A model generated the notes under the pieces. That model saw nothing but the letters and a program-made list of their open reading frames with translations, searched no databases and was not told where the DNA came from. Shown here piece by piece: positions 8,369 through 16,749 of a stretch of 64,000 bases of DNA. Both the position numbers and the translations under genes were made by a program. Within the stretch, counting starts at the first letter, position 1, and each line of letters starts with the position of its first letter. Location: positions 3,085,001 to 3,149,000 of the forward strand of contig NZ_CP030041.1 in NCBI RefSeq assembly GCF_003260975.1, in the 5' to 3' direction. This stretch comes from Echinicola strongylocentroti (lineage in GTDB: Bacteria > Bacteroidota > Bacteroidia > Cytophagales > Cyclobacteriaceae).

Positions 8369-8523
8369 ATAAAACTTAACTTAGAAGTCGCAAACACCCT
8401 TGATTAGTATAAATCGATAACCACTAGTGCAGTTTTCCGGGCAGACTTTGGGAATGGAGGCTGTGATTTCCTATGAGCGGCAAGTTTGTAAAATAGATTC
8501 TAAGAGACCTCACCAACAGAAAG

Positions 8524-9150
8524 ATGATTCGCGTAGTTTTAGCCGACGACCATAAAATGTTTGCCAAAGGCATAGCCAACCTTCTCGAAAAGGAGGAGGA
8601 TATCCAAGTAATCGGGGTCTTTAACAATGGAAAGGACCTAGTGGAATTTTTAAAAAAGCAATCGGTGGACTTGATCCTTACCGATATGAATATGCCAGGA
8701 ATGGATGGTCTGGCGGCCATCCAGCAGATCAGGAAGAATAAAATCCAGTCAAAAGTAGTGGTGCTGTCCATGTACGATGATGAGGACATTTTCAAAAAGT
8801 GCCAAAAGCAAGGAGTGGATGGCTATGTGCTAAAGGACGCCGATCCGGATGAATTGGTGTATACCATCAGGGAAGTCATCAATGGCCACCATGTGATGCA
8901 TTTTCAGCGCGTGCTTAAGCAAGTGGATGAAGACCAATATTATGATTCCTTCAAACAGAAATTCAAACTTTCCCGCAGGGAGCTACAAATACTATCACTG
9001 ATCAAAGATGGACATAGCAACCAGTCCATTGCAGATGACCTCTTCCTGAGCATCTACACCGTAGAAACCCATAGAAAAAATATTCATCATAAACTAGGCG
9101 TAAACACAGTGGTAGAGCTGATGAAGAAGGCCTTGGAAATGAACTTATAA
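8524..9150 (+). CDS. NarL/FixJ response regulator (REC + LuxR-type HTH)
   Basis: 208 residues. The receiver domain (1-120) has the acidic pocket ADDH, the phospho-acceptor Asp in ILTDMNMPGMDG (near residue 54) and the conserved Lys in YVLKDA. The C-terminal LuxR-type HTH (about 143-205) shows LSRRELQIL and LFLSIYTVETHRKNI. It is the natural partner of the kinase upstream and acts as a DNA-binding regulator; its targets are unknown. Its TAA (9148-9150) directly abuts the ATG of the following oxidoreductase, so those two genes are co-translated or at least co-transcribed. Confidence 0.95.
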   Translation: MIRVVLADDHKMFAKGIANLLEKEEDIQVIGVFNNGKDLVEFLKKQSVDLILTDMNMPGMDGLAAIQQIRKNKIQSKVVVLSMYDDEDIFKKCQKQGVDGYVLKDADPDELVYTIREVINGHHVMHFQRVLKQVDEDQYYDSFKQKFKLSRRELQILSLIKDGHSNQSIADDLFLSIYTVETHRKNIHHKLGVNTVVELMKKALEMNL

Positions 9151-10182
9151 ATGACACAGCCCCTCAAAACAGGACTCGTAGGATTTGGGAAAGTCGCCCA
9201 GACCATGCATGCTCCATTGATCCATCAGGAGCCTTTGCTCGACCTTACAGCAGTGGTGGAAAGACACCGAGAAGCATCCAAGGAAAAGTATCCGGAGGTT
9301 ACCGTGTATAAGAGCCTTGAAGAGCTACTGGACAAGGCAGAGGTAGACCTTATCGTGATATGTACCCCAAATGAACAGCATTTTCCCCAAGCTAAGATGG
9401 CCTTAGAGGCAGGAAAGCATGTCGTGGTGGATAAGCCTATCACCGTCACTTCTGCAGAAGCAGAAACCCTCCAAGCTGTAGCCCAAGAGCAAGGAAAGCT
9501 GCTTTCGGTCTTCCAAAACCGGCGATGGGATGGGGATTTTATGACCATCAGCAAATTATTGAACGAGGGTGTTTTGGGAAATATAGTACATTTTGAGTCG
9601 CATTTTGATCGATTCAGACCTGAGCCCAACGACAACTGGAGGGAGAAAGATGTACCTGGAAGCGGAATACTTTACGACTTGGGTGCCCATCTGATCGATC
9701 AGGCACTTTTATTATTTGGTAAGCCTTCTTGGGTATATGCAGAAATCCTCCAACAGCGCAAAGCGGTAGCGGCAGATGATTTTTTCGATCTTACATTGAT
9801 GTATCCAGAAACAAAGGTGAGGCTGACTGCGAGTATATTGATGAATGCACCACTTCCCAAATTTCTGGTTCTTGGAGACAAAGGAAGTTTTAGTAAGTAC
9901 GGATTGGATGTGCAGGAGGCAGCTTTCAAAGCAGGTGTTTTACCGGGAAGTGAAGATTGGGGCGTAGAGGATGCAGATGCTTATGGTAAGGTTTTTCTGG
10001 AGGGGGAGAGTTTTCCCTATCCCACTGAAAATGGCAATTATTTGGCCTATTATGAAAATATCGCCCAAGCTATCAGGGGTGTCGCGCCGCTAAAGGTAAG
10101 CCCAAGAGAAGCTATCGAAACGCTTAAGATCATAGAGGCTGCCCGACAAAGCCATGCTGAAGGCAAAAGGATTTATTTATAG
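9151..10182 (+). CDS. Gfo/Idh/MocA-family NAD(P)-dependent oxidoreductase
   Basis: 343 residues. The N-terminal Rossmann fold has GLVGFGKVAQ, and the family EKP-type motif appears as HVVVDKP near residue 94, giving the catalytic Lys. GxxxDLGAHLIDQ near residue 172 provides the usual Asp/His of the C-terminal domain. These enzymes oxidise or reduce sugar or inositol derivatives using NAD(P); the layout resembles the YdgJ branch, but the substrate cannot be read. The start codon touches the stop of the response regulator, so the gene sits at the end of the signalling operon. It has no signal peptide and is cytoplasmic. Confidence 0.93.
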   Translation: MTQPLKTGLVGFGKVAQTMHAPLIHQEPLLDLTAVVERHREASKEKYPEVTVYKSLEELLDKAEVDLIVICTPNEQHFPQAKMALEAGKHVVVDKPITVTSAEAETLQAVAQEQGKLLSVFQNRRWDGDFMTISKLLNEGVLGNIVHFESHFDRFRPEPNDNWREKDVPGSGILYDLGAHLIDQALLLFGKPSWVYAEILQQRKAVAADDFFDLTLMYPETKVRLTASILMNAPLPKFLVLGDKGSFSKYGLDVQEAAFKAGVLPGSEDWGVEDADAYGKVFLEGESFPYPTENGNYLAYYENIAQAIRGVAPLKVSPREAIETLKIIEAARQSHAEGKRIYL

Positions 10183-10247
10183 CTGTGAAGAGACTTTACG
10201 TGGGTAGTTGATTTTCAATGGATCAGCTGGGTGGTTGGAGGAGCTTT

Positions 10248-10571
10248 TTATAGATGTATTTCCAGTCCGCCCTCTGTCAAAGAAGCTTTATACACTTCCA
10301 AATCTCCACAACTGCCACCAGAAGCAAGGCGGCCCGTTTTCAGATCAAAACGATAGGAGTGTAATGGACAGATAATTTCTTCGTGTCCATTGATATGGCC
10401 ATCTTTCAAGAGCGCTCCACGATGTGGACAATGTTGTTCGAAGGCAAATACATTTTCACCATTTCTTACAACGCATACTTTTTTTGCTCCGAGTTGGGTG
10501 ATTTTGATATTTCCTTCCGGCAACATTCCTTTTGCCTCTTCTTTTGACTTTCCCAGCGTAAATTTGCCCAT
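10248..10571 (-). CDS. Small Rieske [2Fe-2S] ferredoxin-like protein
   Basis: 107 residues made of one Rieske domain. The cluster ligands are visible as CPHRGALL (CxH, near residue 48) and CPLHSYRFDLKTG (CxxH, near residue 68). This is the nitrite-reductase-small-subunit/ferredoxin type, a soluble electron carrier or partner of an oxygenase. No oxygenase or nitrite reductase is next to it, so its redox partner is unknown. It is divergent from the secreted protein at 10704, and the spacer holds an imperfect palindrome built of GTACC half-sites. Confidence 0.9.
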   Translation of the reverse strand: MGKFTLGKSKEEAKGMLPEGNIKITQLGAKKVCVVRNGENVFAFEQHCPHRGALLKDGHINGHEEIICPLHSYRFDLKTGRLASGGSCGDLEVYKASLTEGGLEIHL

Positions 10572-10624
10572 TTTGATTGGTTTTTTTGATAGTTAGGTTT
10601 TTTTCATTGTACCATTAGTATAAA

Positions 10625-10660
10625 AAGTACCAAAGTTTCTTAAATTAAGAAAGGGTACTT
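10625..10660. promoter_or_regulatory. Imperfect palindrome between divergent genes (possible operator)
   Basis: AAGTACC, four bases, TTTCTTAA; then T-centred TTAAGAAA, one base, GGTACTT. The two halves are inverted with an unequal gap. A further GTACC lies just to the left at about 10609. The site sits between the divergent Rieske gene and the secreted-protein gene, as an operator would. No regulator is identified. Confidence 0.35.
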
Positions 10661-10703
10661 GGTGAAATTTGTAAATTAGTGGTGTATTAACAAAATGTCA
10701 ATC

Positions 10704-11474
10704 ATGAAAAAGTTATTTCTATTTCCTTTCCTGTTGTTGGTAGTGAATGTGTTTGCCCAAGATTTAGATGGGGCGTGGAAGTTGACCCACTTGAATGGTG
10801 ACCAGGTCACAGAGGAGGAATGGGTCAAGATATACCAGGACGGTTATTTTGCTTTCGGGGCAAAGACAGCCGATACGACGCATCATTTTATAGGTGCCGG
10901 AGGCGGTGTATATGAAAAGGATGGAGAGAATGGCTATTCGGAAACATTTGATTTCCATACCAAAGATCCTGAAAAAATAGGAACTACGACAGCGTACAAT
11001 ATGGACTTTGTCGGAGAAAAAATGGTGCTTACTTATAATCAAAAGGGCAGTAACGTTATTGAAATCTGGGAGAAAATATCCGATCGCGATGATGATTTGA
11101 ATGGTACTTGGGTCATTACTGGCCGTAAGAGGGACGGTGAGCTCCGAACGATGACTCCGGGAGCCAGGCGTACTGTCAAGATTCTCGGAGGAGGTCGTTT
11201 TCAATGGATAGCCTTTAATTCTGAAACAAAAGAATTTAGCGGTACTGGAGGAGGTAACTATACGGCACAAAATGGAAAGTATACTGAGTATATTGAGTTT
11301 TTCAGTCGTGATGACAGCCGGGTAGGAGCTTCTCTAGGTTTTGATTATGAAGTAAAGGATGGAGAATGGCATCACAGCGGATTGAGCTCCAAGGGTGACC
11401 CGATTTACGAGATCTGGTCCAACTATCGTGATGCATATTTGGAACAGAATGAAGACATAAAAGACCAAAAATGA
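10704..11474 (+). CDS. Secreted protein with two tandem lipocalin-like repeats
   Basis: About 256 residues (an in-frame ATG lies 9 nt upstream). A signal peptide MKKLFLFPFLLLVVNVFAQ ends at a plausible Ala-Gln cut. The mature part is two similar units, roughly residues 20-130 and 132-245. Each opens with DL(D/N)GxW, has a Gly-rich GAGGG / GTGGG turn with a tyrosine strand, and closes with IWE or IWS. The pattern suggests two small beta-barrels, lipocalin-like, from an internal duplication. No ligand or enzyme residue is recognised. A strong terminator lies about 290 bp downstream, so the transcript may carry a long 3' tail. Confidence 0.8.
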   Translation: MKKLFLFPFLLLVVNVFAQDLDGAWKLTHLNGDQVTEEEWVKIYQDGYFAFGAKTADTTHHFIGAGGGVYEKDGENGYSETFDFHTKDPEKIGTTTAYNMDFVGEKMVLTYNQKGSNVIEIWEKISDRDDDLNGTWVITGRKRDGELRTMTPGARRTVKILGGGRFQWIAFNSETKEFSGTGGGNYTAQNGKYTEYIEFFSRDDSRVGASLGFDYEVKDGEWHHSGLSSKGDPIYEIWSNYRDAYLEQNEDIKDQK

Positions 11475-11763
11475 CATTATTTAACGCTTCATACATGACT
11501 TTTGTCATGTTGCGTAGTTTTGAGTAGCCTACGTTGCAGGAATGATCCAGAAGTTCGCCTATCTTTCAATCATTAAGTACGATACTTTTTTGAAGTAGCG
11601 CTTGATACTAATGAAAACGTTGATTACTTCTTTTGGAGAATTTACGATCACCATGATGAGAATTATGGAATGCTTAACAGGCCATTAGTAATTTTTTGGA
11701 GATCAAGATGCAGGATAGGTTACAAGTCTCCCAGATAAGCGTTATTCTTTTTTTGGTCTATGG
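11475..11763. other. Gene-free stretch before a terminator
   Basis: No reading frame, tRNA or repeat that I can support. It lies between the stop of the secreted protein and the terminator at 11764. It may be an untranslated 3' region or hold an unrecognised small RNA; nothing in the sequence decides this. Confidence 0.4.
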
Positions 11764-11796
11764 AAAAGCCCCTGATAGGTAACAGGGGCTTTTTTC
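11764..11796 (+). terminator. Intrinsic terminator
   Basis: A perfect 11-bp stem AAAAGCCCCTG / CAGGGGCTTTT with an 8-nt loop and a T run. It stands about 290 bp downstream of the secreted-protein gene and could also serve an unannotated transcript in between. Confidence 0.85.
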
Positions 11797-11821
11797 TTGC
11801 CTTATTTTTAACCTGAGTGAT

Positions 11822-12010
11822 TATCCCGGATTATGCGTTGGGAATCGTAGTGAGAGCTGAAAGTGCAAAAAAATCAGTTAGTTTGGAGGCATTAGCGTAG
11901 CACCGCTACGGTTATGCCGAAAACTAAAGTGAAACGACTGATTTTGAAGCAGTTTCAGGTCACAACACCTGTGCGCCGTGGCGTAGATAGGCTAATGCAT
12001 ATTCCGGGAT
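11822..12010 (-). repeat. Repeat family A, copy 2 (inverted relative to copy 1)
   Basis: About 189 bp from ATCCCGGATTATGCG to TGCATATTCCGGGAT, i.e. family A read on the minus strand. It contains the hairpin around GCGTAGC/GCTACG, the AAAATCAG and CTGATTTT arms, and the ACGCCACGGCGCACAGGTG segment absent from copy 1. It lies in the convergent junction between the secreted-protein gene and recF, ending 8 bp before the recF stop. Confidence 0.88.
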
Positions 12011-12018
12011 TATAAATC

Positions 12019-13131
12019 TCATTCATCCTTTAATCTGCTGACATTGCCTTCTTCGATGTGGAAGTAGGCAATGTCTGCATTGATATCTTGCATGATTTTT
12101 TTGGTACGCTCGGGACGGGCATCTGTTATGAATAGTTGGCCAAACGCATGATCGGCTACCAGGTCCATCATCTTGCCAATCCGAAAATCATCCAGCTTAT
12201 CAAAAATATCATCCAGCAATAGCAGAGGCTTGGTCCCCGTCTCCTCCTTAAAAACCTGAAACTGCGCAAGCTTGAGCGCGATCAGAAAGGACTTTTGCTG
12301 GCCTTGGGAGCCAAATTTCTTAAGAGGATAGCCGTCAATGGTGAACACAAAATCATCCTTATGAATACCCGCATTGGTACGTTTTAGTAGGAGGTCTTTT
12401 TTTAAACAGTTGTGGAAGTGGTTTTCAAAGTCTGATTGACGGACCTGGCTTTCATAGCGGATCGCTACTTGCTCCCGATTGCCCGAGATTTCTTCATAGT
12501 GGTGGAGTAAAAAAGGCTTGAAGCGATCAATGAACGCTTCCCGCTCTTGGAAGAGCCATTTGCTTAGCCCAATGAGCTCTAGATCGTAGGGTTCCAAAAG
12601 ACTTTTGTCCATCCGATCTTGTTCTGCAAATTGTTTGATCAAAGCATTACGTTGCTTAAGAAAGTGCTGATAGCGCATCAGCTGTAGGAGATAATTTTTA
12701 TCGAGTTGGGAAAGTAAACTGTCAAAGAATTTGCGACGCTCCTCACTACCTTCCTTGATAAGTGTAGTGTCATCCGGAGCGATCATCACTACAGGCAAAA
12801 GGCCAACGTGCTCGCTCATTTTGTCATATGCCTTACCATTATTAAGCACCTGTTTTTTCTTTTTGGCTTCGAGGATACATTGGATTTCTACCGTTTTTCC
12901 TGCTTTTTCAAAATGGCCTTTCATCGAAAAAAAAGATTGGTCATGCTGGATGTTTTGCATGTCCACTGAATTAAAGGCACTTTTGGTGAGGGAAAGGTAG
13001 TGTATCGCATCCAACAGATTGGTTTTGCCACTGCCATTGATGCCTAGAAAGCAATTGATTTCTCCACTGAAAGCCACCTGAGCCTTTTCATAATTTTTGA
13101 ATTGGATCAATTGAAGGTGCTTTAAATGCAT
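12019..13131 (-). CDS. recF: DNA replication and repair protein RecF
   Basis: 370 residues. RecF is an SMC/ABC-type ATPase that helps load RecA at gaps during recombinational repair. Walker A is GINGSGKTN near residue 33, the ABC signature is KKFGSQGQQKSF near 267, and Walker B is PLLLLDDIFDKL near 305, all in the expected order and length. An in-frame start lies 33 nt further upstream, but it sits within a TACATTTG -7-like box, so I use the ATG at 13131 (MHLKHLQLIQ), which matches the family N-terminus. The gene stands alone here, away from dnaA/dnaN. Confidence 0.95.
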   Translation of the reverse strand: MHLKHLQLIQFKNYEKAQVAFSGEINCFLGINGSGKTNLLDAIHYLSLTKSAFNSVDMQNIQHDQSFFSMKGHFEKAGKTVEIQCILEAKKKKQVLNNGKAYDKMSEHVGLLPVVMIAPDDTTLIKEGSEERRKFFDSLLSQLDKNYLLQLMRYQHFLKQRNALIKQFAEQDRMDKSLLEPYDLELIGLSKWLFQEREAFIDRFKPFLLHHYEEISGNREQVAIRYESQVRQSDFENHFHNCLKKDLLLKRTNAGIHKDDFVFTIDGYPLKKFGSQGQQKSFLIALKLAQFQVFKEETGTKPLLLLDDIFDKLDDFRIGKMMDLVADHAFGQLFITDARPERTKKIMQDINADIAYFHIEEGNVSRLKDE

Positions 13132-13161
13132 AGTGGACAGTTTGCTTACTGGTGAATAGTA

Positions 13162-13169
13162 CAAATGTA
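13162..13169 (-). promoter_or_regulatory. Candidate -7 box of recF (TACATTTG on the minus strand)
   Basis: On the minus strand TACATTTG matches TAnnTTTG and lies 31 bp before the chosen recF start. Its position argues against the longer in-frame start at 13164. Confidence 0.45.
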
Positions 13170-13447
13170 AGGAGAAGTGTGTTTTATGAAAGCACTTTTA
13201 ATAGGAGTCATGGGGGCTGTTTTGGTCAGTAGGTCCAAAAAAGGCTGAAAACCAATAACTTATTCAGCGTTATCATGGTGTGAAAAAATAATTTAAACTT
13301 GCTCTCTCTATTTTTCAAATTAATGAGGTAGTGATTTTCAATATGTTTTTTTCTGATTTAGGCAAAAAATACCTTTTTTTGCTTACTTTAAACATGTTCA
13401 CCTACAACCACACACTTTGGCTTGGATTTTGAGCCACTATATTTATA
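13170..13447. other. Divergent intergenic region recF / DUF4783-like gene
   Basis: About 280 bp, AT-rich, no reading frame or repeat that I can support. It must hold the promoters of both divergent genes. Only the recF -7 box is clear. Confidence 0.4.
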
Positions 13448-13852
13448 ATGAAACAATTATTGACTAAAACCTTCTGTTTACTAGTAGTTGGAATGATCCT
13501 TTGTGGCTCTTCGGCATGGGCACAGCGTCAAGATGCTGAGGAAATAGCGATTTCTATCAAAGCTGGCTCCAGCAAAGACTTGGCTGTCTACTTCGACAGG
13601 AATGTTGAGCTTAGTATTAATGGAAATGAAGGTGATTATTCTAAAAACCAAGCAGAGTTGGTCATAAGGGATTTTTTCAAGAAATTTCCTCCTAGTGATT
13701 TTGATATTGTACACAAAGGTTCGTCCGGGAGCCAGATAGAATATTTTATCGGTACTTATGATACTACTGGTACAAAATTCCGTATTTTGATAAAGTGTAA
13801 AAAGGAAGGCGGCGGCAGCTCTATTTACTCAATGGACATCACGAAGGAGTAA
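13448..13852 (+). CDS. DUF4783-like small secreted protein
   Basis: 134 residues with a signal peptide ending at AWAQ (near residue 25). The mature domain has a cystatin/NTF2-like look, with FDRNVELSI, FFKKFPPSDFDIVHKG and FRILIKCKK strands. This pattern, together with its place directly before nadC, is typical of the Bacteroidota DUF4783 family; the family has no known function. It lies 90 bp before nadC on the same strand and may share its transcript. The family name is from memory of the pattern, not from a search. Confidence 0.75.
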   Translation: MKQLLTKTFCLLVVGMILCGSSAWAQRQDAEEIAISIKAGSSKDLAVYFDRNVELSINGNEGDYSKNQAELVIRDFFKKFPPSDFDIVHKGSSGSQIEYFIGTYDTTGTKFRILIKCKKEGGGSSIYSMDITKE

Positions 13853-13941
13853 CCGTCCACCAACGCAGCAATTCTGTAAAATCCGCGTGAAGTTGTCTAC
13901 ATGAAGAGGGGCGCTTTGTCGATTTTTCTTATTTTTACGGA

Positions 13942-14799
13942 GTGAAAGAAAACTACCTAACACGAGAAAATCTAGAGGCTTTTATCCAGTCAGCCTTTAA
14001 GGAAGATGTGGGAGAGGGAGACCATTCTACCCTAGCGGCCATTCCCAGAGGAAAGGAAGGCAGTGCACAATTACTCATCAAAGAAAATGGTATCATTGCC
14101 GGTTTGGAATTGGCTGAACTCATCTTTCATTCGTATGACAAGGAGCTGGAAGTGCACAGGCTGTTGGAAGATGGTCAGGAAGTAAAAAGCGGGGATATTG
14201 GGCTCACGGTGTCAGGGAATGCTGCTTCCATCCTTACGACCGAAAGGCTTGTTCTGAACTGTATGCAGCGCATGAGCGGTATCGCTACCAAGACGAACAA
14301 GTTGACACAGCTCATTTCCCATACCAATGCCAAGCTGTTGGACACGCGAAAGACGACGCCAAACTTCCGTATGCTTGAAAAATGGGCCGTGGCGATAGGC
14401 GGAGGCGAAAACCATCGCTTCGCACTCTATGATATGGTCATGCTCAAGGATAACCATATTGATTTTGCCGGAGGTATTGAGTCCGCTATATCAGCCACTA
14501 AAAAATACCTTAAAGAAAACCTGCTCGACCTTAAAATCGAGATAGAAACAAGAAATCTTGAGGAAGTAAAAGAAGTAGTCTCCTTAGGAGGGGTGGACGT
14601 TATCATGCTGGACAATATGGACTATGATATGATGCGGGAGGCAGTAAGGATCATTGACGGAAAAATGCTGACAGAAGCTTCAGGTGGCATTACCGAAGAT
14701 ACACTTGTTGACGTGGCCGAGTGCGGTGTTGATTATATTTCGGTAGGAGCCCTGACCCACCATGTCAAAAGCATGGACATAAGCCTTAAGGCGTATTGA
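13942..14799 (+). CDS. nadC: Nicotinate-nucleotide pyrophosphorylase (carboxylating)
   Basis: 285 residues. NadC converts quinolinate and PRPP to nicotinate mononucleotide, CO2 and PPi in de novo NAD synthesis. The start is GTG (13942), matching the usual N-terminus. Motifs: EDVGEGDHST near residue 20, TERLVLNCMQRMSGIAT near 95, LLDTRKTTP near 132, GGGENHR near 152, MLKDNHI near 170, VDVIMLDNM near 218 and EASGGI near 246. These are the substrate-binding Arg/His/Lys residues in normal order. No nadA or nadB is in the window. Confidence 0.96.
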   Translation: MKENYLTRENLEAFIQSAFKEDVGEGDHSTLAAIPRGKEGSAQLLIKENGIIAGLELAELIFHSYDKELEVHRLLEDGQEVKSGDIGLTVSGNAASILTTERLVLNCMQRMSGIATKTNKLTQLISHTNAKLLDTRKTTPNFRMLEKWAVAIGGGENHRFALYDMVMLKDNHIDFAGGIESAISATKKYLKENLLDLKIEIETRNLEEVKEVVSLGGVDVIMLDNMDYDMMREAVRIIDGKMLTEASGGITEDTLVDVAECGVDYISVGALTHHVKSMDISLKAY

Positions 14800-14826
14800 T
14801 ATTTTTCTGGAAACTACGAAAACACC

Positions 14827-15597
14827 ATGAAAGTCGAAAAGCAATTTATACAATGTCTGGTCGTTCACAAACCTGATGAGGGCTACCGGTTGAGTCACCA
14901 GATTCACCAAGTATGTGAGGATGCCAAAACTGTGGCCGTTTTGCCCTCTTGGGATGAAGCAATCCAGTATCTCGCAGAGAACGGAAAAGCAGATGTAATT
15001 TTTGGAAGCTATGAGCTGACCGATCTCCACCCTTCTGTTTTTGACAAAATGAACAAATTTATCCCTGTGGTGTTTACTTCTTCCAAGCCTTTCGTAACAG
15101 AGAAAGCCTTTGCACTCAATTGTCTTGATTTTATCAATGATAATTGCTCAGACGAGCGACTGACCAAGACCTTCCAAAAGTTCAAATTACTTTATCCCAA
15201 AGAAAATAATAAGGAAGCCAAGGAAAAGAACGTATCCGCTGATGTTGGTCAATCAAAGAAAACAAGGTTTTTGGTTAAATCCGGTGAACAGCTTTTCCAA
15301 AAAAACCAAGAGGATGTAGCCTTCTTTTTGGCTGATGGAGGGCAGACCTACTTAGTGGAAATGATAAGTGGTGAACATTATTTGGTAAGCAACAAACTGA
15401 TGGACTTGGAAGAACAACTCGATCCCAGCCAGTTTTTTAGAATCAACCGTAGTATCATCATCAACGTAAAAGCCATCGGAGCCATCAAAAAACACCTGAA
15501 TAGCCGGCTCAAAATAACGCCCAAAGTAGATTTTAACGACGAGATCATCGTCAGCCGCGAGAAGGTAAGTAAGTTCAAAAAATGGGTAAATCAGTAA
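14827..15597 (+). CDS. LytTR-type DNA-binding regulator with degenerate receiver domain
   Basis: 256 residues. The C-terminal ~95 residues form a LytTR domain (SGEHYLVSNKLMDLEEQL, FFRINRSIIINVKAI, IIVSREKVSKFKKWV). The first ~125 residues have a receiver-like fold, with strands LVVH, DVIFGSYEL and PVVFTSS. The place of the phospho-acceptor Asp is taken by GSY, and the Lys position reads ALNCLDF, so it is probably not phosphorylated in the usual way. No histidine kinase lies nearby. It follows nadC by 27 bp on the same strand, so it may be transcribed with it. Regulatory targets are unknown. Confidence 0.85.
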   Translation: MKVEKQFIQCLVVHKPDEGYRLSHQIHQVCEDAKTVAVLPSWDEAIQYLAENGKADVIFGSYELTDLHPSVFDKMNKFIPVVFTSSKPFVTEKAFALNCLDFINDNCSDERLTKTFQKFKLLYPKENNKEAKEKNVSADVGQSKKTRFLVKSGEQLFQKNQEDVAFFLADGGQTYLVEMISGEHYLVSNKLMDLEEQLDPSQFFRINRSIIINVKAIGAIKKHLNSRLKITPKVDFNDEIIVSREKVSKFKKWVNQ

Positions 15598-15721
15598 TAG
15601 TGGAATAAAGGATCAAGCGGAAAAGGAGGGGGTTGGAGCTAATAGAACGCTGATGGTGCAGATGATTAAGGTTTGCGCTGATTTTTTGCTTAAACTGGAA
15701 AAGCCAAGTTGTATAACAAAA

Positions 15722-15766
15722 GCCCTGAAAGGGCATGACATCCATAGCCATGGGCAAGGCCCATGG
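15722..15766. repeat. Pair of small perfect hairpins
   Basis: GCCCT-GAA-AGGGC at 15722-15734 and CCATGGGC-AAG-GCCCATGG at 15748-15766 lie side by side in the gene-free stretch after the LytTR gene. They have no T run, so they are not ordinary terminators. The rest of 15598-15859 shows nothing I can name. Confidence 0.55.
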
Positions 15767-15859
15767 TGAACATCAAAAATCATCTCTTTGTTTTCGGCAA
15801 TCATTTTCCTAGCGCTTATAAATTCACGCTAAAACCCAATACATATCCAACCCGAGTTC

Positions 15860-16556
15860 AACCCGGATTCAATGCCGTTTAGTTAGTTTGTATCTGGAAA
15901 ATATGGGTTCTATATTTTTTCCTTGGGCAGTTATTTTTCTAGCTAAATTCCTAGGTGTTTTTCATCCCTTTACCTTTGTTACTTTTTTGCTTCAGGTCAA
16001 AAAAGTAACCAAAAAACCCCGCCGCTGTGCATCTATTGGCCTAAAATTAAAACCTCCCCTCATGCAGGCAAACTCCTCCTTTTTAGCAGCCAACATTCTT
16101 TTTGGCCAGCATTTCGTCAAACAAGCCTGCCTTTTTGCCCACCCGCTTTTTAATTTCTTAACGCCCAATACCTGCAAGGCGGATTCAGTTAACAAGTCCC
16201 AAAAAGGTGTTGTTTCCATATTACGGCCCTTGGTATGCCTGTTTTCCAGCCGATGGTGGAGGCCGTTAAGAAAGGGAGTTGGCTCGCGTCGTGGAACAGC
16301 GAGACCCACTGCCTTTTAGGCCGTAGCCATCGGGTGGAAATTAAAATGGGTGACGGATCTCGGTCGCAGGGTAAATCCATGTTCCATTTTAAAAGGCATA
16401 CCACCGGCCTAGATTTTTTTCTTTCTTTTTTCATCAATGGAAAAAAGGAAAAGGATAAAATCCACCAAGATGCTCCGGTTTCCCCAGCCAAAGTCAATCA
16501 AAAAAAGGACTTTTAGGTATATGAAAAGAAGGAAATCCCCTTAACTAAACGGCATT
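15860..16556 (+). repeat. Repeat family B, copy 2
   Basis: 697 bp in the same orientation as copy 1. The left end is AACCCGGATTC then AATGCCGTTTAGTTAG. The right end is TTAACTAAACGGCATT at 16541-16556. The perfect hairpin GTTACTTTTTTG ... CAAAAAAGTAAC is at 15978-16009. Its right-hand AACCCGGGTT extension, present in copy 1, is missing: only GA separates it from truncated repeat A3. No transposase is encoded. Confidence 0.87.
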
Positions 16557-16558
16557 GA

Positions 16559-16732
16559 GTTAGGAATCGTAGTGAGAGCTGAAATTGCAAGAAAATCAGT
16601 TAGTTTGGAGGCATTAGCGTAGCACCGCTACGGTTATGCCGAAAACTAAAGTGAAACGGCTGATTTTGAAGCTGTTTCAGGTCGCAACACCTGTGCGCCG
16701 TGGCGTAGATAGGCTAATGCATATTCCGGGTT
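16559..16732 (-). repeat. Repeat family A, copy 3 (one terminus lost at the junction with B2)
   Basis: Family A in minus orientation, nearly identical to copy 2. It begins directly at GTTAGGAATCGTAG, lacking the AACCCGGATTATGC terminus, and abuts the right end of B2. Its other end, TGCATATTCCGGGTT, is intact. It ends about 17 bp before the stop of the ABC transporter gene. Confidence 0.87.
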
Positions 16733-16749
16733 AAATATTCCCCAAGACC

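Noticed and set aside
15888..16516. Open frames inside repeat B2
   Set aside because: Same reasoning as for B1; openness follows from near identity of the two copies.
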